Assembly (NCBI GenBank): GCA_910577475.1
Contig: CAJTLJ010000004.1
Coordinates: forward strand, 44,672-108,671
Length of the DNA stretch: 64,000 bases
From: an uncultured Alistipes sp.
GTDB taxonomy: Bacteria; Bacteroidota; Bacteroidia; Bacteroidales; Rikenellaceae
Direction of reading: 5' to 3'
Of the stretch, positions 26,499 through 34,961 are shown in pieces. The notes under the pieces were generated by a model, which worked only from the letters and a program-made list of their open reading frames with translations, had not been told where the DNA came from and ran no database searches. The translations under genes were made by a program, and so were the position numbers. Position 1 is the stretch's first letter. Every line of letters begins with the position of its first letter.

Positions 26499-27617
26499 AT
26501 GCCGAAGATGTTTTCTGAAGAGTTAGCGAAATACGACTGGGAGGAGACCACCCGCAAGATCATGGACAAGACCTCCGCCGACGTGGAGCGCGCCCTCGCG
26601 AAGGAGCGCCTGACGCCGGACGACTTCATGGCGCTCGTATCGCCGGCCGCAGCCCCCTACCTGGAGCAGATGGCCCGGTTGAGCCGCCGTTACACACAGG
26701 AGCGGTTCGGCAAGACGATCTCGATGTACGTACCGCTCTACATCACCAACTCCTGCACGAACCACTGCGTCTACTGCGGGTTCCAGCACGACAACCCCAT
26801 CGCCCGCGTCATCCTGAAGGATGACGAGATCGTGGCCGAATGCGAGGCCATCCGCGAGTTGGGTCCGTTCGAGAACCTGCTGATCGTGACGGGCGAGAAT
26901 CCGCGCGACGCCGGGGTGGACTACATCGAAAATGCGTTGCGGCTGGCACGACCCTATTTCTCGAATCTGTCGATCGAGGTGATGCCCCTGAGCACCGGGG
27001 ATTACGCCCGCCTGACCCGCTCGGGCCTGAACGGCGTGGTCTGCTTTCAGGAGACCTACAACCGCGCCCGCTACAACGTCTACCACCCGCGCGGCATGAA
27101 GTCGAAATTCGACTGGCGCGTCGACGGCTTCGACCGCATGGGGCAGGCCGGCGTGCACAAGATCGGCATGGGAGTGCTGATCGGCCTGGAGGAGTGGCGC
27201 ACCGACGTGACGATGATGGCCCTGCACCTGAAATACCTGCGCAAGCACTACTGGCAGACCCGCTACAGCGTCAATTTCCCCCGCATGCGCCCCTCCGAGG
27301 GCCATTTCCAGCCCAATGTCGTCATGAGCGACCGCGAACTGGCGCAGCTGATCTTCGCCTACCGCATCTTCGACCACGATGTCGATATCTCCGTATCGAC
27401 GCGCGAGTCGGCGGCATTCCGCAACAACATGGCTACGCTGGGCATCACCTCGATGAGCGCCGGATCGAAAACCGATCCGGGCGGCTACCGCACCCACCCG
27501 CAGGCGCTGGAGCAGTTCAGCGTCAGCGACGAGCGGTCACCCCGCGAGGTGGAACGGGATATTCACGCCATCGGTTACGAAACGGTATGGAAGGACTGGG
27601 ACCGGATCTTCGACTGA
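26499..27617 (+). CDS. thiH: 2-iminoacetate synthase ThiH (radical SAM tyrosine lyase)
   Basis: Radical SAM enzyme of 372 aa that cleaves tyrosine to dehydroglycine and p-cresol, supplying the glycine imine for ThiG. The [4Fe-4S] motif is CTNHCVYC with C86, C90 and C93. Use of ThiH over the oxygen-dependent ThiO fits an anaerobe. The C-terminal biotin/thiamin-synthesis-associated region (about 260-365) is present. It starts 3 bp after thiG and overlaps thiF by 31 bp. Confidence 0.95.
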   Translation: MPKMFSEELAKYDWEETTRKIMDKTSADVERALAKERLTPDDFMALVSPAAAPYLEQMARLSRRYTQERFGKTISMYVPLYITNSCTNHCVYCGFQHDNPIARVILKDDEIVAECEAIRELGPFENLLIVTGENPRDAGVDYIENALRLARPYFSNLSIEVMPLSTGDYARLTRSGLNGVVCFQETYNRARYNVYHPRGMKSKFDWRVDGFDRMGQAGVHKIGMGVLIGLEEWRTDVTMMALHLKYLRKHYWQTRYSVNFPRMRPSEGHFQPNVVMSDRELAQLIFAYRIFDHDVDISVSTRESAAFRNNMATLGITSMSAGSKTDPGGYRTHPQALEQFSVSDERSPREVERDIHAIGYETVWKDWDRIFD

Positions 27618-28309
27618 CGGAGCGCTACGCCCGTCAGATCATGCTCCCCGAGGTGGGCGAGGAGGGCCAGCGCCGGCTGGACGAGGCTTCGGTGCTCGTC
27701 GTCGGGGTCGGCGGACTGGGCTCGGCCGTATCGCTCTACCTCACGGCGGCCGGCATCGGCCGCATCGGGCTGGTCGACGACGACCGCGTATCGCTCTCGA
27801 ACCTCCAGCGGCAGGTGCTCTACACCGAGGCGGAGGTGGGGGAGTGCAAGGCGCTCTGCGCCCGCAGGAGGTTGCAGGCCCTCTCGCCGCACACGCGCAT
27901 CGACGCCTGGGCGGAGCGGCTGACCCCGGAGAACGCCGGACGGCTGGTCGCCCCCTACGATCTGGTGGTGGACGGCTGCGACAACTTCGCGACCCGCTAT
28001 CTGATCGACGAAGTATGCCACCGGCAGGGCAAACCCTACGTCTACGGATCGATAGGCGAGTTCCACGGCCAGGTGTCGGTATTCGGCTACCGGGGCGGAA
28101 TGCGCTACCGCGATCTCTTTCCGGAGCGGGAGGAGCTTTCGGCCGTGCGGCCGAAGGTGCAGGGGGTATTGGGAACCACACCGGGGTTCATCGGCTGTCT
28201 GGAGGCCTCGGAGGTGCTCAAGATCGTTACCGGCATCGGCAACGTCTTGCGAAACCGGCTCTTTACCATCGACCTGCTCACGATGGAGAGCCGAACGATA
28301 GATTTATAA
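27587..28309 (+). CDS. thiF: ThiF/HesA-family ThiS adenylyltransferase
   Basis: E1-like protein of 240 aa. The nucleotide-binding loop is GVGGLGSAVSLYL (about residues 33-45); the catalytic region has DDRVSLSNLQRQVLY, and VVDGCDNFATRY is conserved. The start at 27587 (MEGLGPDLRLTERYARQIML) lies inside the thiH end. The zinc-binding CxxC pairs common in ThiF/MoeB are missing: the usual YRCLFP segment reads YRDLFPE and there is no second pair. It may belong to the zinc-free subgroup. Confidence 0.9.
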   Translation: MEGLGPDLRLTERYARQIMLPEVGEEGQRRLDEASVLVVGVGGLGSAVSLYLTAAGIGRIGLVDDDRVSLSNLQRQVLYTEAEVGECKALCARRRLQALSPHTRIDAWAERLTPENAGRLVAPYDLVVDGCDNFATRYLIDEVCHRQGKPYVYGSIGEFHGQVSVFGYRGGMRYRDLFPEREELSAVRPKVQGVLGTTPGFIGCLEASEVLKIVTGIGNVLRNRLFTIDLLTMESRTIDL

Positions 28310-28331
28310 ACACAAAAAAAATAGAAAACAA

Positions 28332-29042
28332 ATGGGAAAAGGATTCGATCAATACGCCGCGAAATACGACGCCTGGTTTCTGGAGAACCCGAACGTACTT
28401 CTGTCGGAGGTAAAACTGGCGGCACACTGTCTGCGCGACGCCGGCCGGGTATTTTCTGTCGGGTGCGGCAGCGGACTATTCGAAAAGATACTCAAGGAGG
28501 ACTTCGGCATCGAGGTCCGCGAGGGGCTGGAGCCCTCCGCAGGGATGGCCGAGATCGCCCGCAAGCGCGGCATGACGGTCTCCGTCACCACGGCCGAGAA
28601 CTACGATTTCGGCACGGAGCGCTACGACACCATCCTGCTCAACGGCACGCCGAGCTATATCACCGATCTGAAATCGGTGTTCGAAAAGGCCTACGCGGCC
28701 CTGCGGCCGGGCGGGCGGATCGTCGTGATCGACGTGCCGAAAGAGAGTTCCTACGGACTGCTCTACAACCTGGCGAAAGCCGTCGGCACGTGGGATCATC
28801 CGCTGCTCGCGGGCTGCTACCCGCCCAACCCCTATCCGATGGAGTTCGTAGAGGTAGCCAACTGGCGCACGACGGCCGAGAAGATCGAACTGCTCACCGC
28901 CGCGGGCTTCGAACGGCTGGAGTCAGCACAGACCCTGACGCGCCATCCGCTCTGCTCCGACACGGCGGCCGAAGAGCCGCAGCCGGGCTTCGACCGCGGG
29001 GACTACGTAGCGGTATGCGGATACAAACCCGATCACAAGTAA
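28332..29042 (+). CDS. Class I SAM-dependent methyltransferase in the thi operon
   Basis: Protein of 236 aa with a Rossmann methyltransferase fold. Motif I is VFSVGCGSGLFEKIL (residues about 41-55); an acidic LEPSAGMAEIARKRG follows and a post-motif YDTILLNGTPSYI. It lies 22 bp after thiF and 3 bp before the TenA gene, so it is part of the riboswitch-controlled transcript. No thiamine step known to me needs such an enzyme. The substrate is unknown. Confidence 0.85.
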   Translation: MGKGFDQYAAKYDAWFLENPNVLLSEVKLAAHCLRDAGRVFSVGCGSGLFEKILKEDFGIEVREGLEPSAGMAEIARKRGMTVSVTTAENYDFGTERYDTILLNGTPSYITDLKSVFEKAYAALRPGGRIVVIDVPKESSYGLLYNLAKAVGTWDHPLLAGCYPPNPYPMEFVEVANWRTTAEKIELLTAAGFERLESAQTLTRHPLCSDTAAEEPQPGFDRGDYVAVCGYKPDHK

Positions 29043-29045
29043 CCG

Positions 29046-29708
29046 ATGGAGGCTATCAAATGGAGCGGCGAGGCCTGGAAGGCCGCCGAGCCCATCTATG
29101 AAAAGATTCTGGAGCTCCCCTTCGTCAAGGGGCTGGCCGACGGCACGCTCGATCCCGAGCGGTTCCGGTTCTACCTGCGTCAGGACGTACTCTACATACG
29201 GCGCTACGCCCGCCGCCTGCTGATGCTGGCGGCCCGGCTGCCGCGTCGGGCCCAGCAGACCGACTTCACGACCTTCGCCTCCGACGGCGTAGCGATGGAG
29301 GCGGCCATGCACCAGTCCTTTCTGAAGGGCGACGACCCCTCGGACGACGAGATGTCGCCCACCTGCCTGCTCTACACCTCGGTGCTCGACGCTCGGATGT
29401 TCAGCGAGGTGGAGGTGGCGGCGGCATCGGTGCTGCCCTGTTTCTGGGTCTACCAACGGGTGGGCGAGACGATCCTCCGCAGCGCCCGGGGCGGGCTCGA
29501 CAGGAATCCCTACCGGGCGTGGATCGAGGCCTACGGCGACGAGGCCTTTGCCTCAGCGTGCCGCCGCGCGGTGGAGATCTGCGACGAGTTGGCCGCGGAG
29601 GCTTCGCCGGCCGTCCGCGAGCGCATGACCTCCGTCTTCGTGCTCTGCACCAGGATGGAGTGGATGTTCTGGCAGAGCGCCTGGGAGATGGAGCAATGGA
29701 AAATCTAA
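29046..29708 (+). CDS. tenA: TenA/thiaminase II-like protein
   Basis: All-helical protein of 220 aa of the TenA family. Conserved sites are D47 (LRQDVLYI), the probable nucleophile C132 (SVLPCFWVYQRVG, aligned with LPCYWLY of B. subtilis TenA) and a C-terminal glutamate in TRMEWMFW. TenA_C enzymes hydrolyse aminopyrimidine degradation products to hydroxymethylpyrimidine for salvage. That would feed ThiD 13 bp downstream and fits the absence of thiC here. Confidence 0.88.
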   Translation: MEAIKWSGEAWKAAEPIYEKILELPFVKGLADGTLDPERFRFYLRQDVLYIRRYARRLLMLAARLPRRAQQTDFTTFASDGVAMEAAMHQSFLKGDDPSDDEMSPTCLLYTSVLDARMFSEVEVAAASVLPCFWVYQRVGETILRSARGGLDRNPYRAWIEAYGDEAFASACRRAVEICDELAAEASPAVRERMTSVFVLCTRMEWMFWQSAWEMEQWKI

Positions 29709-29721
29709 CCCGACATACGAC

Positions 29722-30531
29722 ATGAAACACTACAAGAGAGCTCTTACCATAGCCGGCAGCGACCCCAGCGGCGGAGCCGGCATACAGGCCGACCTGAAGA
29801 CCTTCTCGGCCTGCGGATGCTACGGCATGTCGGCCATCGTGGCGGTGGTCGACGAGAATACGGTCGGCGTCACGGGGGTTCACCCCGTCCCGGTCGAGTT
29901 CGTCACGGGGCAGATGCGCTCCGTACTGGACGACATCGGCGCCGACGCCGTGAAGATCGGAATGCTCCACTCCTCGGAATTGATCCGGGCCGTGCGCGAC
30001 ACGCTGGAGCGCTACGCCATCCGCAACGTGGTGCTCGATCCCGTCATGGTCGCCACCTCGGGCGACAAGCTGCTGCAGGACGAGGCCGTGGAGACCCTTC
30101 GGACGGAGCTGATCCCCCGCGTGCGGGTCATCACCCCCAACATTCCCGAAGCCGAGATCCTGCTCGGCCACAAGATCGACCGACAGGAGGAGCTGCCCGA
30201 GCTGGCCGAAGCGCTCTCGTGCGGCGGCACGGTCTCCGTCCTGCTGAAGGCGGGCCACCTCGAGGATGAAGAACTGGTCGACGTCTTCTACAACGCCGAG
30301 AAGAAAAGTACGCTGCTCCTGCGCTCGAAGCGGCTGCAAACGCGAAATACCCACGGTACGGGCTGCACGCTCTCGTCGGCCGTCGCGGCTTTTCTGGCCC
30401 GCGGGCTGGAGCTGGACGACGCCGTAAGCCGCGCCAAGACATATATCGACACGGCGATCCGGAAAGGGGCCGACTACGAAATCGGCCACGGCCACGGACC
30501 CGTGCACCACTTTCACGACTTCTGGGAGTAA
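29722..30531 (+). CDS. thiD: Hydroxymethylpyrimidine/phosphomethylpyrimidine kinase
   Basis: Ribokinase-fold enzyme of 269 aa that phosphorylates HMP twice. Family motifs are ALTIAGSDPSGGAGIQADLKTF, VLDPVMVATSG, TPNIPEAEILLG and the anion-hole/base region NTHGTGCTLSSAVAA. It is the last gene of the thiamine operon and is followed by a long hairpin. Confidence 0.96.
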   Translation: MKHYKRALTIAGSDPSGGAGIQADLKTFSACGCYGMSAIVAVVDENTVGVTGVHPVPVEFVTGQMRSVLDDIGADAVKIGMLHSSELIRAVRDTLERYAIRNVVLDPVMVATSGDKLLQDEAVETLRTELIPRVRVITPNIPEAEILLGHKIDRQEELPELAEALSCGGTVSVLLKAGHLEDEELVDVFYNAEKKSTLLLRSKRLQTRNTHGTGCTLSSAVAAFLARGLELDDAVSRAKTYIDTAIRKGADYEIGHGHGPVHHFHDFWE

Positions 30532-30545
30532 CCCCCTCCCTTCAG

Positions 30546-30592
30546 CAGATGGGCGTGTGCCGAAATTCTTAATTTCGGCACACGCCCATCTG
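30546..30592 (+). terminator. 22-bp perfect hairpin after thiD
   Basis: A perfect 22-bp inverted repeat (30546-30567 with 30571-30592) with a 3-nt loop (CTT) lies 14 bp after the thiD stop. It lacks a T-run, so the terminator role is inferred from position and stability. Confidence 0.7.
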
Positions 30593-30684
30593 TCAGGCTT
30601 CGAGAACACAGACAATCCCCCCGCAGCGTGGCACCGAACTTGATCGAGAACAGGAGCGTCCGACCGCGAGGCAAAGCTCCGAAG

Positions 30685-32145
30685 ATGATCGACATTCTGA
30701 CTAAAATACACGACCGCTTCTCCATCGAGTTCAAGATGGGGTTTCGGACACGGCCCCGGCAGCGGAGCGGCGACTTTTCGGTCTACATGTGGATCTTCCT
30801 TCCCAACAGTCTCGACATCAACCCCTCGACCTATCCCAAGTCGAAATTCTACAGCGACGTGAAGTCGAACGTCCGTCTCATCACGCCGAAATTCGCCCTG
30901 CACGAAATCGCCGCCGGCGAGGCTCTGCCGCTGCGTCGCCTCGAAGCCGCCTTCACGGCGCTGGCCGCCTCCCCTTCGCGGGAGACGACGGCCGAATACG
31001 AATACCGGATCAAGATGTTCGCGGCGATTGTCAAGAGCGCTCTGCGCGACGAGATCAACTGCATCCGCCGCAACCGGCGCGGAGCGGAAACGACCGCGCT
31101 GTGCCGTTCCTACATGCGGAGCATCGCACGGATCACCGGCGAATTCCACCGGCTCCACACGCTCCTCGAGACTCCGGACATTCCGGAGGAGACGCGCAAC
31201 TGCTACCGCTTCGTGGACGAGTTCCTCTGCGATATCATCGCCCGCCACACGCTGGCACTGCTCCGCCATCTCGAAGCGCAGCAAGAGCGCCGCCCGGGAA
31301 TCGTCCGCGAACTGGCCGCCACGATCCGCAAGGGAGAGAGGTACGGCACCCGCATGGGCTACGAAATCCTGCGGGACGACGATCCGCGCCGCAACCGCGC
31401 CCTAGTTTTCCGCTCGGGCGTCCTGAAGAAATACGTCGAAAGCGCGCTGTTTCTCAAGGCTCCCAAGAAACGCGACGGGGTGGTCGTCGAACAGCTCTAC
31501 TACAGCATCGCCGCTGGCCTGTCGATGATCTTCGCCACGGTAGTCAGCTTCTCGTTCCAGCAGCGTTTCGGCAACTTCACGACCCCGCTTTTCATCGCGC
31601 TCGTAGTAAGCTACATGCTCAAGGACCGCATCAAGGATCTCATGCGCTACTATTTCGCCCACCGCATCGGCAGCAGCTATTTCGACAACAAGGCGACCAT
31701 GCGGATCAAGGAGCAGCCGATCGGCTGGATCAAGGAGGGGGTGGATTTTCTCTCCGAGCAGAAGGTGCCGCCTCAGGTGATGAGCCTCCGCAGCCGGTCG
31801 CCGCTGCTGCAGGCCGAGAACCGGATTTCCGACGAGAAGATCATCCTCTACCGCAAGTCCGTCCATATCGACCGCAGCAAACTGGACCGCCACAGCGTCT
31901 ACGCCACGGACGGCATCAACGACATCATCCGTCTGCACGTCAGCAACTTCATCCGCAAGATGGACGATCCGCAGGTCACGCTCTACACGCTCGGCCCGAA
32001 CGACCGGCCCGAAGCGGTCGTCTGCGACAAGGTATACTTCCTGAACGTCGTCCTGCAATACCGCTACGACGAGCGGATCGTCTACAAGCGGTTCCGCATC
32101 GCCATGACGCGGGCAGGCATCGACTCCATAGACGAAATGGAATGA
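30685..32145 (+). CDS. Unrecognised two-TM protein
   Basis: Protein of 486 aa from ATG 30685 (MIDILTKIHDRF). An upstream in-frame ATG at 30628 exists, but the intervening codons look unselected. The N-terminal half (to about 275) is Arg/Glu-rich and mostly helical, with YMWIFLPNSLDINPSTYPKS near the start. Two adjacent hydrophobic segments follow at about 290-310 and 318-334, then a soluble C-terminal part with mixed strands. Without a signal peptide, both large domains are probably cytosolic. I do not recognise a family with confidence. It stands alone, and no clear -7 box is visible. Confidence 0.8.
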   Translation: MIDILTKIHDRFSIEFKMGFRTRPRQRSGDFSVYMWIFLPNSLDINPSTYPKSKFYSDVKSNVRLITPKFALHEIAAGEALPLRRLEAAFTALAASPSRETTAEYEYRIKMFAAIVKSALRDEINCIRRNRRGAETTALCRSYMRSIARITGEFHRLHTLLETPDIPEETRNCYRFVDEFLCDIIARHTLALLRHLEAQQERRPGIVRELAATIRKGERYGTRMGYEILRDDDPRRNRALVFRSGVLKKYVESALFLKAPKKRDGVVVEQLYYSIAAGLSMIFATVVSFSFQQRFGNFTTPLFIALVVSYMLKDRIKDLMRYYFAHRIGSSYFDNKATMRIKEQPIGWIKEGVDFLSEQKVPPQVMSLRSRSPLLQAENRISDEKIILYRKSVHIDRSKLDRHSVYATDGINDIIRLHVSNFIRKMDDPQVTLYTLGPNDRPEAVVCDKVYFLNVVLQYRYDERIVYKRFRIAMTRAGIDSIDEME

Positions 32146-32147
32146 AA

Positions 32148-32175
32148 GAAGCGGGCTGCCCAGGCAGCCCGCTTC
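32148..32175. terminator. Bidirectional terminator
   Basis: A perfect 13-bp stem (GAAGCGGGCTGCC/GGCAGCCCGCTTC) with a 2-nt spacer lies between the convergent unknown gene and pheT. Confidence 0.75.
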
Positions 32176-32194
32176 GACTCGTTCGACAGACACA

Positions 32195-34666
32195 TCAGCC
32201 GCGCACCTGCGCACCGCACCGCTGCTCGAACTGACGGGTCAGATTGGCCATCGCCTTCTCGATGCTCTTGTCGTCCAGCGTGCGGCTCTTGTCCTCCAGC
32301 ACGAAGCTCAAGGCATAGGACTTCTTGCCCTCGGGGAGCTTCTCGCCCTCGTAGACGTCGAAGAGCGAAACGCTCTTCAGCAGTTTCTTTTCGGCGGCGA
32401 ACGCCACCTCGCGCAGCGCAGCGAAGGTCACCTGACGGTCGACCAGCAATGCCAGGTCGCGCTTCACCTCGGGGAATTTCGACAGCTCCTCGACCGCGAT
32501 CTTCACCTTCTTGGTCGACTTGGCCAGCAGATCGAAATTCATCTCCAGGAAATACACCTCCTGCTTCAGATCGAAACGCTTGCGCAGAGAGGGGGCCACC
32601 ACGCCGATCCTCAGCAGCTCCTTGCCGTTGAGCAGCAGGGCCAGCGCCTCGCCGAAGAGTTCGCACTCCAGCGTCTCGCCCTTCAAGGCATAGGAGTCGA
32701 GACCGAACCGGTGCAGCAGCTTCTCGGCCACGGCACGCAGGGTAAAGAACGAGGCCTCGCGGGGCTTCGTGTTCCACGACTGCGGTTCGTCCATACCGGT
32801 CACGGCCATCGCCAGCCGATAGCTCTCGGAGTAGGGCGAGAGGTGATCGGCCCCTTCGCGTCCGCAGGCCGCCTCGTCGTAGAAATAGCAGTTGCCGAAT
32901 TCGTAGAGCTTCAGGTCGCCGTTGCGGTGGTTCACATTCAGCTGGACCGCTTCCAGCATGTTGAACAGCAGGGTCTGACGCAGCACGTTCAGATCGGCGC
33001 TCAACGGATTCATGATGCGCACGCAGCGATCGGCCGGGTACGAGGCGAGACCCTCGTAGTAGCTTCCCCGGGTCAGGGAGTTCGACATGATCTCCGTGAA
33101 GCCGTTGGCCGACAGGAAATCCGAAGCCAGATTGATGAGCTTGGGTTTGTCGGGTTTCGGCGCATAGGAGAGGGTAGAGTGGACGGCGGCGGGAATCTCG
33201 ACGTTGTTGTAGCCGTAGATGCGCAGGATATCCTCCACCAGATCGGCCTCGCGCTGCACGTCGACGCGATAGGGGGGCACGGCGACGCTCCAGCAGGTTC
33301 CCTCCTCCTTTTCGATCTTCACCTCCAGCGCCCCGAGAATCGTCCGCACGGTCTGAACGGGAATCTCCTTGCCGATGAGGCGGTTCACCCGGTCGATGTC
33401 GATATCGAAACGGAAATCCTCGACCGGCGAGGGGTTCAGATCGACGATCTCGCTTGCGATCTCACCGCCGGCCAGCTCCCGGAAGAGCAGGGCGGCACGC
33501 TTCAGGGCATACACCTGCATGTTGGGGTCGATGCCGCGTTCGAAGCGGAACGAAGAATCGGTATTCAGTCCGAAGCGCTTGGCAGTCTTGCGGACCCATA
33601 CGGGGTTGAAATAGGCGCTCTCGATAAAGACATCGGTCGTCGTGTCGCCGATTCCCGAATCCAGCCCGCCGAAGACGCCGGCGATGCACATGGGGCGCTC
33701 GGCCGAGCAGATCATCAGGTCCCGGGCGGAGAGCTTGCGCTCCACGCCGTCCAGGGTCACGAACGGAGTCCCCTCCTCGCAGGTGCGGACCACGATCTCG
33801 CGTCCTTCGATCTTCGCAAGGTCGAAAGCATGCAGCGGCTGGCCGAGTTCGAAGAGGACGAAGTTGGTGATGTCCACCAGATTGTTCTTGGGATTGATAC
33901 CCGCTGCACGCAGGTAGTTCTGCATCCACTCGGGCGAGGGGCCTATCTTGCACCCCTTCACCGTCACGCCGGCATAGCGGGGTGCCGCTTCGCTGTTCTC
34001 CACGCGCACCTTCACCTCCAGGTCGCGATTGTCCACCGAGAAGCCCTCGACCGACGGCCATTTCAGTTCGGCCCGTTCGCCCCGGCTCTTCAGATAAGCC
34101 ACCAGATCGCGGGCCACGCCGATATGCGACGCGGCATCGATCCGGTTGGGAGTCAGGCCGATGCCGATCAGGTAGTCGTCCTCGATATGCAGATACTCTT
34201 TGGCGGTCGTGCCGACCACGGCATCCGCCGGCAGCTCCATGATTCCCTCGTGGCCCGAACCGATGCCCAACTCGTCCTCGGCACAGAGCATGCCCAGCGA
34301 CTCCACGCCGCGGATCTTCGAACGCTTGATCTTGAACTCCTCGTCGCCGCCGTCGGGATAGAGCACGGCGCCCACCGTAGCGCAGAGCACCTTGAGTCCC
34401 TTGCGGCAGTTGGCCGCGCCGCAGACGATCTGCAGGGGAGCCTCGCCGCCCACGTCGACGGTGGTGATGTGGAGGTGATCCGAATCGGGATGCTCCTCGC
34501 AGGTGAGCACCTCGCCCACGACAACCCCCTTCAGACCGCCCTTCACGGTCTCGATCTTTTCGAAGCCCTCGACCTCCAGACCGATGTCGGTCAGCACGGT
34601 GGCGATCTGCTCGGCCGACAGATCGGTGTCGGCATACTGTTTGAGCCAGTTGTAAGAGATATTCAT
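32195..34666 (-). CDS. pheT: Phenylalanyl-tRNA synthetase beta subunit
   Basis: Protein of 823 aa from ATG 34666 (MNISYNWLKQYADTDLSAEQ). The longer frame reaching 34834 would read back through the tRNA gene and is rejected. Domains in order: EMAP-like tRNA-binding domain (about 42-150, VVVGEVLTCEEHPDSDHLHI), B3/4 editing domain (about 210-370), B5 (about 400-470), the catalytic-like core, and a C-terminal FDX-ACB domain (about 730-823, KFPEVKRDLALLVDRQVTF). It pairs with PheS, which is not in the window. Confidence 0.96.
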   Translation of the reverse strand: MNISYNWLKQYADTDLSAEQIATVLTDIGLEVEGFEKIETVKGGLKGVVVGEVLTCEEHPDSDHLHITTVDVGGEAPLQIVCGAANCRKGLKVLCATVGAVLYPDGGDEEFKIKRSKIRGVESLGMLCAEDELGIGSGHEGIMELPADAVVGTTAKEYLHIEDDYLIGIGLTPNRIDAASHIGVARDLVAYLKSRGERAELKWPSVEGFSVDNRDLEVKVRVENSEAAPRYAGVTVKGCKIGPSPEWMQNYLRAAGINPKNNLVDITNFVLFELGQPLHAFDLAKIEGREIVVRTCEEGTPFVTLDGVERKLSARDLMICSAERPMCIAGVFGGLDSGIGDTTTDVFIESAYFNPVWVRKTAKRFGLNTDSSFRFERGIDPNMQVYALKRAALLFRELAGGEIASEIVDLNPSPVEDFRFDIDIDRVNRLIGKEIPVQTVRTILGALEVKIEKEEGTCWSVAVPPYRVDVQREADLVEDILRIYGYNNVEIPAAVHSTLSYAPKPDKPKLINLASDFLSANGFTEIMSNSLTRGSYYEGLASYPADRCVRIMNPLSADLNVLRQTLLFNMLEAVQLNVNHRNGDLKLYEFGNCYFYDEAACGREGADHLSPYSESYRLAMAVTGMDEPQSWNTKPREASFFTLRAVAEKLLHRFGLDSYALKGETLECELFGEALALLLNGKELLRIGVVAPSLRKRFDLKQEVYFLEMNFDLLAKSTKKVKIAVEELSKFPEVKRDLALLVDRQVTFAALREVAFAAEKKLLKSVSLFDVYEGEKLPEGKKSYALSFVLEDKSRTLDDKSIEKAMANLTRQFEQRCGAQVRG

Positions 34667-34732
34667 ATATGTCTGTTTTCGATTATTCCGCCTAAAGGAG
34701 AGGGCCGAAACGGGATGCGGCCCCTCCGAATA

Positions 34733-34770
34733 CGACCGGGGAGTTTCCTTTTCCGGAAACTCCCCGGTCG
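34733..34770 (-). terminator. Terminator downstream of tRNA-Gly
   Basis: A perfect 16-bp stem (34733-34748 with 34755-34770) with loop TTTTCC begins 6 bp after the tRNA 3' end. It separates the tRNA from pheT. Confidence 0.85.
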
Positions 34771-34776
34771 CCAGTG

Positions 34777-34848
34777 AGCGGGAAACGGGGGTCGAACCCG
34801 CGACCCTCAGCTTGGGAAGCTGATGCTCTACCACTGAGCTACTCCCGC
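34777..34848 (-). tRNA. tRNA-Gly (anticodon CCC)
   Basis: A 72-nt cloverleaf on the minus strand. The acceptor stem pairs GCGGGAG with TTCCCGC (one G-T). The D-arm has GCTCAGTGGTAGAGC, the anticodon stem TCAGC/GCTGA encloses loop TTCCCAA giving anticodon CCC, and the T-arm contains GGTTCGACCCC. The CCA end is not encoded (TCA follows). Confidence 0.95.
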
Positions 34849-34859
34849 ATTTGCAGATG

Positions 34860-34867
34860 CAAATATA
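34860..34867 (-). promoter_or_regulatory. -7 box of tRNA-Gly
   Basis: TATATTTG on the minus strand, 11 bp upstream of the mature tRNA 5' end. Confidence 0.65.
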
Positions 34868-34961
34868 GAAATTATTTTTGAAATCGTCGCTCTGCGGAGG
34901 TCATTTTTTACACTTTTATTCCAAAAGCGGTGTTTTCGCGCCGGAAAACGGACCGTTTCGG

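Noticed and set aside
29401..31284. 627-codon open frame on the minus strand
   Set aside because: Antisense to tenA, thiD and the 486-aa gene, crosses the thiD terminator hairpin, and has no recognisable motif.
34667..34834. N-terminal extension of pheT
   Set aside because: It would translate through a terminator hairpin and the tRNA-Gly gene. MNISYNWL at 34666 is the conserved PheT start.
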